DNA of 64,000 nucleotides. It comes from Streptomyces sp. ERV7. Lineage in GTDB: Bacteria > Actinomycetota > Actinomycetes > Streptomycetales > Streptomycetaceae. This document shows, in pieces, positions 43,435 through 52,497 of the stretch. The position numbers were made by a program, and so were the translations under genes. The notes beneath the pieces were generated by a model, which was given only the letters and a program-made list of their open reading frames with translations, did no database searches and was not told the origin of the DNA. The stretch lies in the NCBI RefSeq assembly GCF_001653515.1, contig NZ_LYOY01000040.1:62001-126000 (forward strand), given 5' to 3'. Position 1 is the stretch's first letter; the number at the start of each line of letters is the position of its first letter.

Positions 43435-44922
43435 ATGGCAGGGATGGGAACGGTCCACTCCTTGGGCGGGGTGGCCGACAGCAGCCGGACGCTGGGCAGC
43501 CGACAGCTGGCCACGCTGGTGGCCGCCACCGCCGGGGAGCGCCCCGGCTATCGCGCGCTCGCCCAGGGGGTGCGCACCCTGCTGCTGGACGGGCGTATTC
43601 CGCTGCACACGAGGCTGCCCGCCGAGCGCGAGCTGGCCGGCGCCCTCGGGGTGAGCCGGGCCACCGTGACCGCCGCGTACGACCTGCTGCGCGAGGGCGG
43701 ATACGCGCTGAGCCGCCGGGGCGCGGGCACCTGGACCGAGCTGCCGGCCGGCCGGCGCCCGGCCAATGTGGCCAGCTTCCCGGACGGCGCGGACACCATC
43801 GACCTGGCGATGGCGGCCCCGGCCGCGCCGGAGGCCGAGTACGCCGAGGCGCTGGCGCTCGCCGGGGCGCGGCTGCCCGGCCATCTGCGCACCCCCGGCT
43901 ACCACCCGCTGGGCCTGCCCGAGCTGCGCGCGGCCGTGGCCGAGCGGTACACCCGGCGGGGCCTGCCGACGCTCCCCGACCAGATCCTGGTCACCACGGG
44001 CGCCCAGCAGGCCCTCTCCCTGGTGATGGGGCTGCTCGCGCGCCCCGGCGACCGCGTCCTGGTGGAGAGCCCCTCGTACGCCAACGGCCTGGACGCGATC
44101 CGCTACGCCGGGCTGCGCATGACGCCCGTGCCAGTGACCGACGAGGGCTGGGACGGCGAGCTGCTGGAGTGCGCGCTGCGGCAGACCGCGCCCCGGCTCG
44201 CGTATCTGATCCCGGACTTCCACAATCCGACCGGCGCCCTGATGGGGGCCGAGCAGCGCGCCCGGCTGCTGCGCTCGGCGCGCGCGACCGGGACCTGGCT
44301 GCTGGTCGACGAGACGATGGCGGAGATGGCGCTGGACGTTCCGGCGCCCGCCCCGCTCGCCTCGCTCGCACGCCACGGCGAGGCGGAGCAGATCGTGACG
44401 GTCGGCTCGCTGAGCAAGACGCACTGGGGCGGGCTGCGCATCGGCTGGGTACGGGCGGGTTCACGGCTCATCACCGAGCTGGCGGCGACCCGGATCCACC
44501 GGGACATGGCGTCCTCGGTCCTGGACCAGCTGGTGGCGATCGAGCTGCTGCCCGGTATGGACGGCGTGCTGGTGGAGCGGCTGGCGCAGATGCGGGAGCG
44601 GCGGTCGGCCCTGGCGGACGCCCTGGCCCGCCACTTCCCCGAATGGCGCTGGCAGTTGCCGCCGGGCGGTCTGACGCTCTGGGTCGACCTGGGCCGCCCG
44701 ATCGCGGGCGCGCTGTGCGAGGCCGCACTGGGGCATGGGGTGCGCCTCCAGGGCGGGGCCCGTTTCGCGGCGGACCCCGGCACGCATGAGCATCGCTTGC
44801 GGATTCCGTACTGCATGCCGCCGGATGTCACCCGGGAGGCGGTCCGCCGCCTCGCGGCAACCCTGTCCGCGGGCCTGCCCACGACCCTGCGCGAGCCGGA
44901 CCGCCCGCACTGGGTGGCGTAG
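43435..44922 (+). CDS. MocR-type (GntR/aminotransferase) transcriptional regulator
   Basis: 495 residues. A GntR winged HTH at about 38-105 (PGYRALAQGVRTLLLDGRIPLHTRLPAERELAGALGVSRATVTAAYDLLREGG) is fused to a class I aminotransferase fold with NPTGALM, the PLP Lys in VGSLSKTHWGGLRIGW, and LRIPYCMP at the end. MocR proteins use PLP as effector and usually act on a divergent gene, here the stress-protein operon. Start ATG 43435. The enzyme domain may be inactive. Confidence 0.92.
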   Translation: MAGMGTVHSLGGVADSSRTLGSRQLATLVAATAGERPGYRALAQGVRTLLLDGRIPLHTRLPAERELAGALGVSRATVTAAYDLLREGGYALSRRGAGTWTELPAGRRPANVASFPDGADTIDLAMAAPAAPEAEYAEALALAGARLPGHLRTPGYHPLGLPELRAAVAERYTRRGLPTLPDQILVTTGAQQALSLVMGLLARPGDRVLVESPSYANGLDAIRYAGLRMTPVPVTDEGWDGELLECALRQTAPRLAYLIPDFHNPTGALMGAEQRARLLRSARATGTWLLVDETMAEMALDVPAPAPLASLARHGEAEQIVTVGSLSKTHWGGLRIGWVRAGSRLITELAATRIHRDMASSVLDQLVAIELLPGMDGVLVERLAQMRERRSALADALARHFPEWRWQLPPGGLTLWVDLGRPIAGALCEAALGHGVRLQGGARFAADPGTHEHRLRIPYCMPPDVTREAVRRLAATLSAGLPTTLREPDRPHWVA

Positions 44923-44968
44923 CCGCTTCTGGATCGGCCCGGAGTCCGTCGGCGGGTTGCGGTGGGTT

Positions 44969-44993
44969 GCTCGCGCAGTTCCCCGCGCCCCTG
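44969..44993. repeat. Single GGGGCGCGGGGAACTGCGCGA element
   Basis: One inverted copy (TTGCTCGCGCAGTTCCCCGCGCCCCTG) of the element clustered at 810-1152 and 36765-37083, between the convergent MocR gene and the gene at 45030. Confidence 0.85.
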
Positions 44994-45029
44994 AAGATGC
45001 CGCTGCGCGGCAGTCCCCCGGGCAACGCG

Positions 45030-45356
45030 TCAGCGCTGCGGCTCACCGAATAAGTCGACCGCCTCCCGTACCCCCTTCACCGCCACGGACAGCGCGCTCA
45101 CCGAGCCGATGGAGCCCGCGATCAGCAGCAGTGAGCGGCGCAGTCGCGGGACCTCGGGCGCGCCGGACACCGCCATCGCGTCCAGCGCCGCCAGCTCGTC
45201 CTCGGCGACGGCCCGGTCCGGAAACTCCCCCGGGTACCCCGCCAGCTCCCGGCGCAGCCGCGCCACGGCGACCCGCAGCCCCGCCACCCTGGGATCCGCA
45301 CTGCCGGTCACGGGCCACTGCTCCACGCGTCGCAACAAAGTTCCTTCCCCACGCAC
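45030..45356 (-). CDS. DUF5955-like hypothetical protein
   Basis: 108 residues. Helical N-terminus (VAGLRVAVARLRRELAGYPG), a stretch of acidic helix (AVAEDELAALDAMAV), then a hydrophobic segment (RRSLLLIAGSIGSVSALSVAVKGVREAVDLFG) that may be membrane-associated. It matches what I recall of a conserved streptomycete family of unknown function. GTG 45356 is the only reasonable start. Not obviously in an operon. Confidence 0.7.
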   Translation of the reverse strand: MRGEGTLLRRVEQWPVTGSADPRVAGLRVAVARLRRELAGYPGEFPDRAVAEDELAALDAMAVSGAPEVPRLRRSLLLIAGSIGSVSALSVAVKGVREAVDLFGEPQR

Positions 45357-45490
45357 ATCTTCGTGCCGGTGCTCACAGCCCGTCAGCGAAGGTCAACTGA
45401 CGGGAGTTGCGGGCCAGTTAACGCCATCGCGCCCGGCGCGCGCCACCGTGTGGACGGAATTCGGCGGGCGCATTCGGTATACGTGGGGCC

Positions 45491-46099
45491 ATGACCTCAC
45501 CGACGAACGACGAACCGCAGGTCGTGGGCCTGCTCCTGGCGGCCGGCGGCGGGCGGCGCCTGGGCGGCCGCCCCAAGGCCCTGTTGACGCACCGGGGCCG
45601 CCCGCTGGTGGAGCACGCGGTACGGGTGCTGCGCGAGGGCGGCTGCACCACCGTGCACGTGGTGCTCGGGGCCGCCGCCGACGAGGTGCGCGCCCGCGCC
45701 CGGCTCGATGGCTGTGTACTGGTCGACAACCCGGAGTGGGACGAGGGCATGGGCTCCTCCCTGCGCGCGGGCCTCGCCTCGCTCACCGGCACGGGGGCCG
45801 GGGCCGCCCTGGTCAGCCTGGTCGACCAGCCCGGTATCGGCGCACAGGCGATCGGGCGCGTCCGGGCCGCGTACCGCTCACCGGACTCGCTCGTGGCCGC
45901 CGCGTACGACGGGAAGCGCGGCCATCCCGTGCTCTTCGGCGCCGACCGGTGGCAGCCGGTCGCGGCGAGCGCGCGGGGCGACCGCGGGGCGCGCGCCTAT
46001 CTCGCGGAGCACGAGGCGGAGATCGCGCTCGTCGAGTGCGGGGACGTGGCCGAGCCGTACGACATCGACACGGAGGCGGATCTCGGGCGGCTCGGCTGA
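45491..46099 (+). CDS. MobA-like nucleotidyltransferase (molybdenum cofactor / CTP transferase family)
   Basis: 202 residues, one NTP-transferase domain. The nucleotide-binding start is VVGLLLAAGGGRRLGGRPKALLTHRGRPLV (LxxGxGxRLGxxK), followed by VHVVLGAAADEV and LVSLVDQPGI with the metal-binding Asp, then GHPVLFG. These enzymes attach CMP or GMP to molybdopterin (MocA/MobA). No partner molybdenum enzyme is seen nearby. Start ATG 45491. Confidence 0.88.
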   Translation: MTSPTNDEPQVVGLLLAAGGGRRLGGRPKALLTHRGRPLVEHAVRVLREGGCTTVHVVLGAAADEVRARARLDGCVLVDNPEWDEGMGSSLRAGLASLTGTGAGAALVSLVDQPGIGAQAIGRVRAAYRSPDSLVAAAYDGKRGHPVLFGADRWQPVAASARGDRGARAYLAEHEAEIALVECGDVAEPYDIDTEADLGRLG

Positions 46100-46187
46100 T
46101 CCTCCGGTACACCTGGAGTGAACGCGATGGCACCGAGCGCCACGGTCTGTCGACCCGGAGAATCTCGATATCAACAAACCATTGAAC

Positions 46188-46202
46188 TTCCACTATGAGG
46201 AA
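46188..46202 (+). promoter_or_regulatory. Putative operator in the malate synthase promoter
   Basis: TTCC-N7-GGAA (46188-46202) lies within AT-rich sequence 135 bases before aceB. TTCC/GGAA dyads are the kind of site used by IclR-family repressors such as AllR, which is known to control malate synthase in Streptomyces; exact match to that consensus was not checked. Confidence 0.35.
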
Positions 46203-46336
46203 ACTAGTATCCACTGTTCAGAAGCGCCCGATTGATTGAGACGGCGCCCCCAGTCGCATCCGGGGCCCTGGCACGCAGTGCCATTTCTGCCTCCCGGCGG
46301 CCGGTCAGGGCACCGCCCGCGAAGGAGTGACAGCAC

Positions 46337-47956
46337 ATGTCCGCACCAGCGCCGTCCCCGCTGGCCATCGTCGACGCCGAACCCCTGCCCCGGCAGGACG
46401 AGGTGCTCACCGACGCGGCCCTCGCCTTCGTGGCCGAGCTGCACCGGCTGTTCACGCCCCGCCGTGACGAGCTCCTCCTCCGCCGCCAGGAGCGCCGCGC
46501 CGAGATCGCCCGCACCTCCACGCTGGACTTCCGCCCCGAGACGGCCGCCGTGCGCGAGGGCGACTGGAAGGTCGCCCCGGCCCCGGCCGCGCTCAACGAC
46601 CGCCGGGTCGAGATCACCGGTCCGACCGACCGCAAGATGACCATCAACGCGCTGAACTCCGGCGCCAGGGTCTGGCTCGCCGACTTCGAGGACGCCTCCG
46701 CCCCCACCTGGGAGAACGTGATCCTCGGCCAGCTCAACCTGATCGACGCGTACGAGCGGAAGATCGACTTCACCGACCCGAGGTCGGGCAAGTCGTATGC
46801 GCTCAAGGACGCGGGCGAGCTCGCCACCGTCGTGATGCGCCCGCGCGGCTGGCACCTGGAGGAGCGCCATCTGCGCTTCGACGGCCGCCCGGTCCCCGGC
46901 GCCCTGGTCGACTTCGGCCTCTACTTCTTCCACAACGCCAAGCGCCTCATCGAGCTCGGCAAGGGCCCGTACTTCTACCTCCCCAAGACGGAGTCGTATC
47001 TGGAGGCCCGCCTCTGGAACGACGTCTTCGTCTTCGCGCAGGACTACGTCGGCATCCCCCAGGGCACCGTCCGCGCGACCGTCCTCATCGAGACGATCAC
47101 GGCCGCGTACGAGATGGAGGAGATCCTCTACGAGCTGCGCGACCACGCCGCCGGGCTGAACGCGGGCCGCTGGGACTACCTCTTCTCGATCGTCAAGAAC
47201 TTCCGTGACGGCGGCCCCAAGTTCGTCCTGCCGGACCGCAACCTGGTGACCATGACGGCCCCGTTCATGCGCGCGTACACCGAACTCCTCGTCCGCACCT
47301 GCCACAAGCGCGGCGCGCACGCCATCGGCGGTATGGCGGCCTTCATCCCGTCCCGCAAGGACGCCGAGGTCAACAAGGTCGCCTTCGAGAAGGTCAAGGC
47401 CGACAAGGACCGCGAGGCGGGCGACGGCTTCGACGGCTCCTGGGTCGCCCACCCTGACCTCGTCCCGATCGCCATGGCCTCCTTCGACGCGGTCCTCGGC
47501 GACCGGCCGAACCAGAAGGACCGGCTGCGCGAGGACGTGTCCGTCGCCCCCGGCGACCTGATCGCCATCGACTCCCTCGACGCCAAGCCCACCTACGACG
47601 GCCTGCGCAACGCCGTCCAGGTCGGCACCCGCTACATCGAGGCCTGGCTGCGGGGCCTGGGCGCCGTCGCCATCTTCAACCTCATGGAGGACGCGGCCAC
47701 CGCCGAGATCTCCCGCTCGCAGATCTGGCAGTGGATCAACGCGGGTGTGGTGTTCGAGAACGGCGAGCTCGCCACCGCCGAGCTCGCCCGCAAGGTCGCG
47801 GGCGAGGAACTGGCCGCGATCCGCGCCGAGATCGGCGAGGAGGCCTTCGCGGCCGGGCGCTGGCAGCAGGCCCACGACCTGCTGCTCAAGGTCTCCCTGG
47901 ACGCGGACTACGCGGACTTCCTGACGCTTCCGGCCTATGAGCAGCTGGTCGGCTGA
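46337..47956 (+). CDS. aceB: Malate synthase A
   Basis: 539 residues, the usual length of MSA. It condenses glyoxylate and acetyl-CoA to malate in the glyoxylate shunt and allantoin/ureide breakdown. Motifs: LADFEDASAPTWENVILGQLNL with metal and glyoxylate residues, PRGWHLEERHLRFDGRPVPG, VLIETITAAYEMEEILYELRDHAAGLNAGRWDY, and GGMAAFIPSRKD with DGSWVAHPDL. ATG 46337. The upstream 237 bases contain the TTCC-N7-GGAA dyad and probably the promoter; a terminator follows. Confidence 0.96.
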   Translation: MSAPAPSPLAIVDAEPLPRQDEVLTDAALAFVAELHRLFTPRRDELLLRRQERRAEIARTSTLDFRPETAAVREGDWKVAPAPAALNDRRVEITGPTDRKMTINALNSGARVWLADFEDASAPTWENVILGQLNLIDAYERKIDFTDPRSGKSYALKDAGELATVVMRPRGWHLEERHLRFDGRPVPGALVDFGLYFFHNAKRLIELGKGPYFYLPKTESYLEARLWNDVFVFAQDYVGIPQGTVRATVLIETITAAYEMEEILYELRDHAAGLNAGRWDYLFSIVKNFRDGGPKFVLPDRNLVTMTAPFMRAYTELLVRTCHKRGAHAIGGMAAFIPSRKDAEVNKVAFEKVKADKDREAGDGFDGSWVAHPDLVPIAMASFDAVLGDRPNQKDRLREDVSVAPGDLIAIDSLDAKPTYDGLRNAVQVGTRYIEAWLRGLGAVAIFNLMEDAATAEISRSQIWQWINAGVVFENGELATAELARKVAGEELAAIRAEIGEEAFAAGRWQQAHDLLLKVSLDADYADFLTLPAYEQLVG

Positions 47957-47971
47957 CCCGACGTCACTTCA

Positions 47972-48009
47972 CGCGGGGCCGGGGCGAATCCTTCGCCCGC
48001 GGCCCCGCG
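47972..48009 (+). terminator. Terminator of aceB
   Basis: CGCGGGGCC (47972-47980) pairs with GGCCCCGCG (48001-48009), extended inwards by GGGCGAA/TTCGCCC around a 3-base loop with two small bulges. Confidence 0.75.
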
Positions 48010-48036
48010 CCGCGTCCGCCCTGCAAGAATGAGCGG

Positions 48037-49248
48037 ATGTTACGTGGAGGCAGGGTCGCCGTGGTCGGCGGCAGTATCGCCGGGTGTGCCGCGGCCTTGG
48101 CCGCCCACCGGGGCGGCGCGGCGGAGGTCACCGTCTTCGAACGGGCCCCGGGCCATCTGGCGGACCGCGGCGTGGGGCTGGCCATGCACAATGACCGGTA
48201 CGCGGAGCTGGAGGCGGCCGGTTACGTCGATGCCTCGATGCCGTGGCTCCAGCTGGGCCGCCGGTGCTGGTACGTGCGGGACGGCTCGGCGCCGCTCGGG
48301 CGCCGCATCGGGGTGCTGCCGTTCCCCTTCCGTACGTACAACTGGGGTCCGCTCTGGCGGGAACTGCGCGAGCGGGTGCCCGGGTCGGCCGAGTTCCGGT
48401 CCGGGACGGCCGTCACCTCGGTGGAGGTCACCCCGGACGGCGTGGAGCTGGCGATGGGGCCCGACGGCCCCGGCGAGCGGTTCGACCTGGTGATCGGCGC
48501 CGACGGCTACCGCTCGGCCGTGCGCACGGCCGCGTGCCCCGAGGTGCGCCCGCGCTACGCGGGCTATCTGGCCTGGCGCGGCGCCTTCGCGGCGGAGCGG
48601 CTGATGGCGCCGGAGCTGTGGCCCGACGAGGACTGCGTGTACGCGGTGTTCCCCGGCGGGCACGTCATCATCTACCGCATCCCCGACGGCAGGGGCGGGC
48701 TGCGGATCAACTGGGTGCTGTACACCGCCCCTCCCCCGGACCTCGCCCTGCGCTTCGACAATCCGACCAGCCTGCCACCCGGCACCCTCGCCGAGACCCT
48801 GCACACCCGGCTCGCCCATATCGCGGACACCCGACTCGCGCCCTACTGGGGCCAGTTGGTGCGCACGACCACCGCCGACGAGCTCTTCGTCCAGCCGATG
48901 TACGACTTCACCGCGCCGCACTACGCCAACGGCCGGCTGGTCCTGGCGGGCGACGCGGCGACGGTGGCCCGCCCGCACACCGGTGGCGGCGCGGTCAAGG
49001 CGCTCCAGGACGCCACCGCCCTGGAGAAGTGCCTCACCGGCGAGCCCGACTGGCGGGCGGCGCTGAGCGCGTACGACACCGGCCGGGCGACGAGCGGCAG
49101 GTCCATGGTGGAGCTGGGCCGCCGGCTCGGCGTCGGGCTGGTCGAGCAGACGCCGGACTGGAGTGCGATGGACCAGGGCGGTCTGGAGAAGTGGTGGCAG
49201 CAGGTGGACGGCTCGGGCGGGTTCGGCGGGCGTCGGCTCACCTCGTAG
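48037..49248 (+). CDS. FAD-dependent monooxygenase
   Basis: 403 residues, PHBH-type fold. Rossmann start RVAVVGGSIAGCAAALAAHRGG with the following ERAPG, the DG motif FDLVIGADGYRSAVR, and the second FAD motif GRLVLAGDAATVARPHTGGGAVKALQD. The substrate-binding middle carries WGPLWRELRERVPG. Hydroxylates a small aromatic or hydrophobic molecule using NAD(P)H. Start ATG 48037. Its end overlaps the FN3 fragment on the other strand by 11 bases. No obvious cluster neighbours, so no pathway is assigned. Confidence 0.9.
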   Translation: MLRGGRVAVVGGSIAGCAAALAAHRGGAAEVTVFERAPGHLADRGVGLAMHNDRYAELEAAGYVDASMPWLQLGRRCWYVRDGSAPLGRRIGVLPFPFRTYNWGPLWRELRERVPGSAEFRSGTAVTSVEVTPDGVELAMGPDGPGERFDLVIGADGYRSAVRTAACPEVRPRYAGYLAWRGAFAAERLMAPELWPDEDCVYAVFPGGHVIIYRIPDGRGGLRINWVLYTAPPPDLALRFDNPTSLPPGTLAETLHTRLAHIADTRLAPYWGQLVRTTTADELFVQPMYDFTAPHYANGRLVLAGDAATVARPHTGGGAVKALQDATALEKCLTGEPDWRAALSAYDTGRATSGRSMVELGRRLGVGLVEQTPDWSAMDQGGLEKWWQQVDGSGGFGGRRLTS

Positions 49249-49875
49249 CCGCCCGGCCGCCGATGACGACCGTGCGCTGGGCCGAGAAGTCGCCCCACTT
49301 CCCGTCGGGCAGCCGGGCGCGGAGCTTGAGGCGGTAGCGGGTGCCCGGCTTCTCGGCGGAGACGGTGAGGCTGTACGAGGCCCGGCCCGGCGGCGGCGCC
49401 GCGCCGAACACGATCGTGGTGGTCAGCCGCCCGTCGAGGAACAGCTGGTAGGAGGTGACCGGGCCACCGGTGTCCGGCGGCTGCCAGGCCAGGTCGACGG
49501 TCGGCACTCCCGCCACCTCGCCGTTGCGTGCGCTGAGCTCGGTGGGCGCCGTACTGGCGGGCGCTCCCGGCGCGGACTCCGTGGTCAGGTCGACGGCGTC
49601 GCTGTCCGGCGAGGAGTTGTCGGCGGCGTCGCGGGCGCGCACGGTGAAGCTGTAGACGGTCCCGGGCCGCAGCCCGGTGACCCGCGCGCCGGTCTCGCGC
49701 CCGGAGACGCTGTGGATCCGCACGTCCTCCTGGTAGATGTCGTACGAGGTCACGCCGACGTCGTCGGTCGCCCGCCGCCAGCTGAGCGTCACCGCGCGGC
49801 TCCCTTCGGCCCGCCCCCGCAGCGCGCCCGGCGCGGTGGGCGGCCCGTGGTCGGCGGGGCCGGGCGCGGGCGTGG
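49238..49875 (-). pseudogene. Fibronectin type III protein, N-terminus missing
   Basis: About 212 residues remain. They form two FN3 domains: TPAPGPADHGPPTAPGALRG, then VTLSWRRATDDVGVTSYDIYQ, GARVTGLRPGTVYSFTVRARDAADNSS, and a second PTVDLAWQPPDTGGPVTSYQLFL ending SAQRTVVIGG. A signal peptide and anchor or first domains should precede this; instead the frame runs into sequence antisense to a LysR gene. A GTG at 49792 exists but would start inside the first domain. Likely an extracellular binding protein, truncated at the join near 49876. Confidence 0.75.
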
Positions 49876-49878
49876 TGA

Positions 49879-50307
49879 GACCTCGGTATCGCGACGATCG
49901 GGACGAGCTCGCCGGTGCCGCCGGGGCTGGTCGGCGATGTCCTCCTGGAGGAGGGGTACGCGCTGGTCCACCCCTCGGGGCATCCGGCGCCGCGCTCGCT
50001 GCCGCTGGTCGACTGGATGGAGAACTGCTCCTCGTACACCCGTGAGTGGTGGGCCGAGCAGGAGTGGATCCCGGCGGCGACGGTGCGGGCCGAGGACGAC
50101 GGAGCAGTGCTCTCGATGGTGAGCAGTGGTTTCGGAATGGCGATCATGCCGGAGCTGTCGCTGACCGGAGCACCGCACACAGTCGAGATCACTGATCTCG
50201 GACCGGAGCGCCCGACGCGTTCGGTGGGCTATGTGACCACGCCCGAGCTGGCCGGGACGGTGGCCGTCCGCGCCCTCATCCGGGAGCTGCGCGCACTGCG
50301 CCGCTGA
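49879..50307 (+). pseudogene. LysR family regulator, C-terminal fragment
   Basis: 142 residues match the second half of a LysR substrate-binding domain: DLGIATIG, GLVGDVLLEEGYALVHPSGHP, WIPAATVRAEDDGAVLSMVSSGFGMAIMPELSL, and TPELAGTVAVRALIRELRAL. The DNA-binding half (about 150 residues) is absent; a TGA lies at 49876 in frame before it. A GTG at 49915 gives a free effector domain but with no binding site. It points away from the FN3 fragment, so a single lost segment removed both 5' ends. Confidence 0.82.
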
Positions 50308-50526
50308 GGGCCGCCCCGAAGCCGCCGTCTCAGATAGTAGGAAGTCCGAGTAATTGTGGAGACAGAAGCGGAGTCCTCCCTTAGCTTTGTAGAAGCCGAA
50401 CGTCTCGCTGATCCAGCGAATGGCGGTCGCGAGCGCGGTGCCCCTTGGCAGGCAACCCCTGCGGCAGCGCTCCCCGCCCCTTCCGGCGCCTCGATATCCC
50501 CCGTGATCTCAAGGAGTCGATCCCTC

Positions 50527-50667
50527 ATGTCCGAGACGACGACCGTCCGCCGTGTCCGCCATGTCGCCCGTACGGGCGACGCCGACCGCAAGAACGCCGC
50601 GGCCGCGCTCCAGCGCGCGCTCGACCGCCGGGACAACGGTGGTGCCACCGGGCATGTGACCGGGTAG
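50527..50667 (+). CDS. 46-residue basic protein with a long leader
   Basis: MSETTTVRRVRHVARTGDAD, then a helix KNAAAALQRALDRRDNGG and a short tail. AAGGAG lies ten bases upstream of ATG 50527. The ORF and its 219-base upstream leader (GAAGTCCGAGTAATTGTGG, and a CCTTGGCAGGCAACCCC region) have the look of a conserved streptomycete unit. Function unknown; a small regulatory or stress peptide is a guess. Confidence 0.6.
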   Translation: MSETTTVRRVRHVARTGDADRKNAAAALQRALDRRDNGGATGHVTG

Positions 50668-50704
50668 ACCCGCGCCCCTGAAGGCGCGGGGAACCCGCCG
50701 CTTC

Positions 50705-52276
50705 CTACCTGCCGCGCCTGATCTCGAAGTGGTCGATCCTCGCGCCGGACTCCGCCAGTGCCGAGACCCTCATCGACGGGCGGTGGCCCGCCTCGACCTC
50801 CACCGCGAGGAACGAGTAGCCCGTGAAGCGCACCCGGGACCACTCCACGGTCTCCGTCGCCTTCGCGCGGCCCTTCAGCCAGTGGTAGCCGGCCACGCTC
50901 TCCTGGTCCTTGACGTGGCCCTCGTAGCTGTCGGGGGCCGGGAAGTCGTAGAGCGCGCGCCCGGCGCCGCCGGCCGTGACGTAGACGATGCCGTCCCGCG
51001 TCGGGTCGGTGCGCTCGCCGATCGGGACCCGGCGGCCCACCGCGTTCCGCAGAATCGCGTCGGTGCGCTCGTAGACGTGGTTGTGGCCGTTGATGACCAG
51101 GTCCACCTGGTGCTTCTCGAAGAGCGGCACCCAGGCGTCGCGGACCCCGCCGTCGGAGGCGTGCGCGTTGGTGGTCGAGAAGGCGCAGTGGTGGAAGAAG
51201 ACCACGATGAAGTCGACGTGGCGGTCGGCGCGCAGCTCGGCGAGCCGTCTGTCGAGCCACTGCGTCTGCCTGCCGTCGCTGATCCCGAAGTTGGCGGGGA
51301 TCTCGTACGAGACGTCGTTGGCGTCCAGCGCGACCACGCCGACGTTGCCGTGCACGAACGAGTAGACGCCGGGCTGGTCGACCGGGTCCGGGCCGTTGTC
51401 CGGCAGGGACCAGCGGGCGTTCTGGCCGCCGTAGCCGTCCGGCGAGTACCAGGCCTCCATGTCGTGGTTGCCGGTGGTCACCATCCACGGCACGGTCTTG
51501 GCCACCGACTCGGTCTGGGCCAGGAACTGATCCCAGGTGCGCGCGTCGTAGGAGTCACCGGTGGTGCCCGAGCCGGACGGGTCGGCGTAGCAGATGTCGC
51601 CCGCGTGCAGATGGAACGCCGGGTTCTGACCCAGGATCAGCTGGTCGTTGCCGAGCGCGTGGTAGCTGACGCCCTGGTCGCCGAAGGCCGTGAAGGTGAA
51701 CGGCTCGGCGCGCTCGGGCGCGGTGGTGAAGGTGCCGAGGGTGCCCAGGTTGCGCGGGTCGGCCGGGTCGAAGCCGTCGTGGCCGACGCCGTAGTAGTAC
51801 GTGGTGCCCGGCCGCAGCCGCTCCAGGCCCGCGTGCACGTAGTACTGCTCGGCCGCGGCGATCTTGCCCCCGTTGAGCACCGGTGTGCTGAGGTGGCGCA
51901 CCTCGGCGCCGATCCGGTGGCTGAGCGCCCAGGGCTTCAGCCCGATCCGGATGTACGGACGCCGCACCGCGAACGGCACCTGCCAGGAGACCGTCATCCG
52001 CGTCTTCGGGTCCGCGCCGTACGCCAGGTGCCGCCCGAACGGCGCCACCAGCGAACCGTCCACCTCGGGACCGCGCGAGGTGAGCACGGCGGGCGCCGCG
52101 TGGGCGGGCGTGCCGGTGAGTCCGGTGCCCACCCCGGCACCGGCGATCGCGGCGGTCGCCACGGATGTGCGCAGCACCCCGCGCCGCGTCAGCCGCGTAC
52201 GCAGGTACTCGTGCTGCTCGGCCATGCTCATACGGCCGGCGAGCTTCTCGGGTATTCCGAAACGGGGGATGTCCAT
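50705..52276 (-). CDS. Secreted metallophosphoesterase (purple acid phosphatase type), Tat substrate
   Basis: 523 residues. A twin-arginine signal lies at 31-60 (TRRGVLRTSVATAAIAGAG), then an N-terminal FN3-like phosphatase domain (KTRMTVSWQVPF, LRPGTTYYYGVG) and a calcineurin-type core with metal ligands in FGDQG, GDICYADPSG, TTGNHDMEAW, FHHCAF, and INGHNHVYERT. It hydrolyses phosphate esters outside the cell. ATG 52276 (MDIPRFG). Tat export suggests the metals are loaded before translocation. Divergent from leuB by 221 bases. Confidence 0.92.
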   Translation of the reverse strand: MDIPRFGIPEKLAGRMSMAEQHEYLRTRLTRRGVLRTSVATAAIAGAGVGTGLTGTPAHAAPAVLTSRGPEVDGSLVAPFGRHLAYGADPKTRMTVSWQVPFAVRRPYIRIGLKPWALSHRIGAEVRHLSTPVLNGGKIAAAEQYYVHAGLERLRPGTTYYYGVGHDGFDPADPRNLGTLGTFTTAPERAEPFTFTAFGDQGVSYHALGNDQLILGQNPAFHLHAGDICYADPSGSGTTGDSYDARTWDQFLAQTESVAKTVPWMVTTGNHDMEAWYSPDGYGGQNARWSLPDNGPDPVDQPGVYSFVHGNVGVVALDANDVSYEIPANFGISDGRQTQWLDRRLAELRADRHVDFIVVFFHHCAFSTTNAHASDGGVRDAWVPLFEKHQVDLVINGHNHVYERTDAILRNAVGRRVPIGERTDPTRDGIVYVTAGGAGRALYDFPAPDSYEGHVKDQESVAGYHWLKGRAKATETVEWSRVRFTGYSFLAVEVEAGHRPSMRVSALAESGARIDHFEIRRGR

Positions 52277-52497
52277 GGCCGGAAACGTCCTCTCCCGAGA
52301 CGACGCGCATCTCACCGATGGATGAACGGGGCACGTACAGGTCCCCATGCAACTCCCCGGAATCTCCCCGTACATCACCCCGGGCGGCCATTCGGCGGCC
52401 GCCCGGAGGGAGTAGGGCCCATCCCGCGGGTCTGCTCGCGGTGTCCGCATGATGGACTCGACATGTCAATGCATGGGACGCGGAGTACGGTGCTTTC

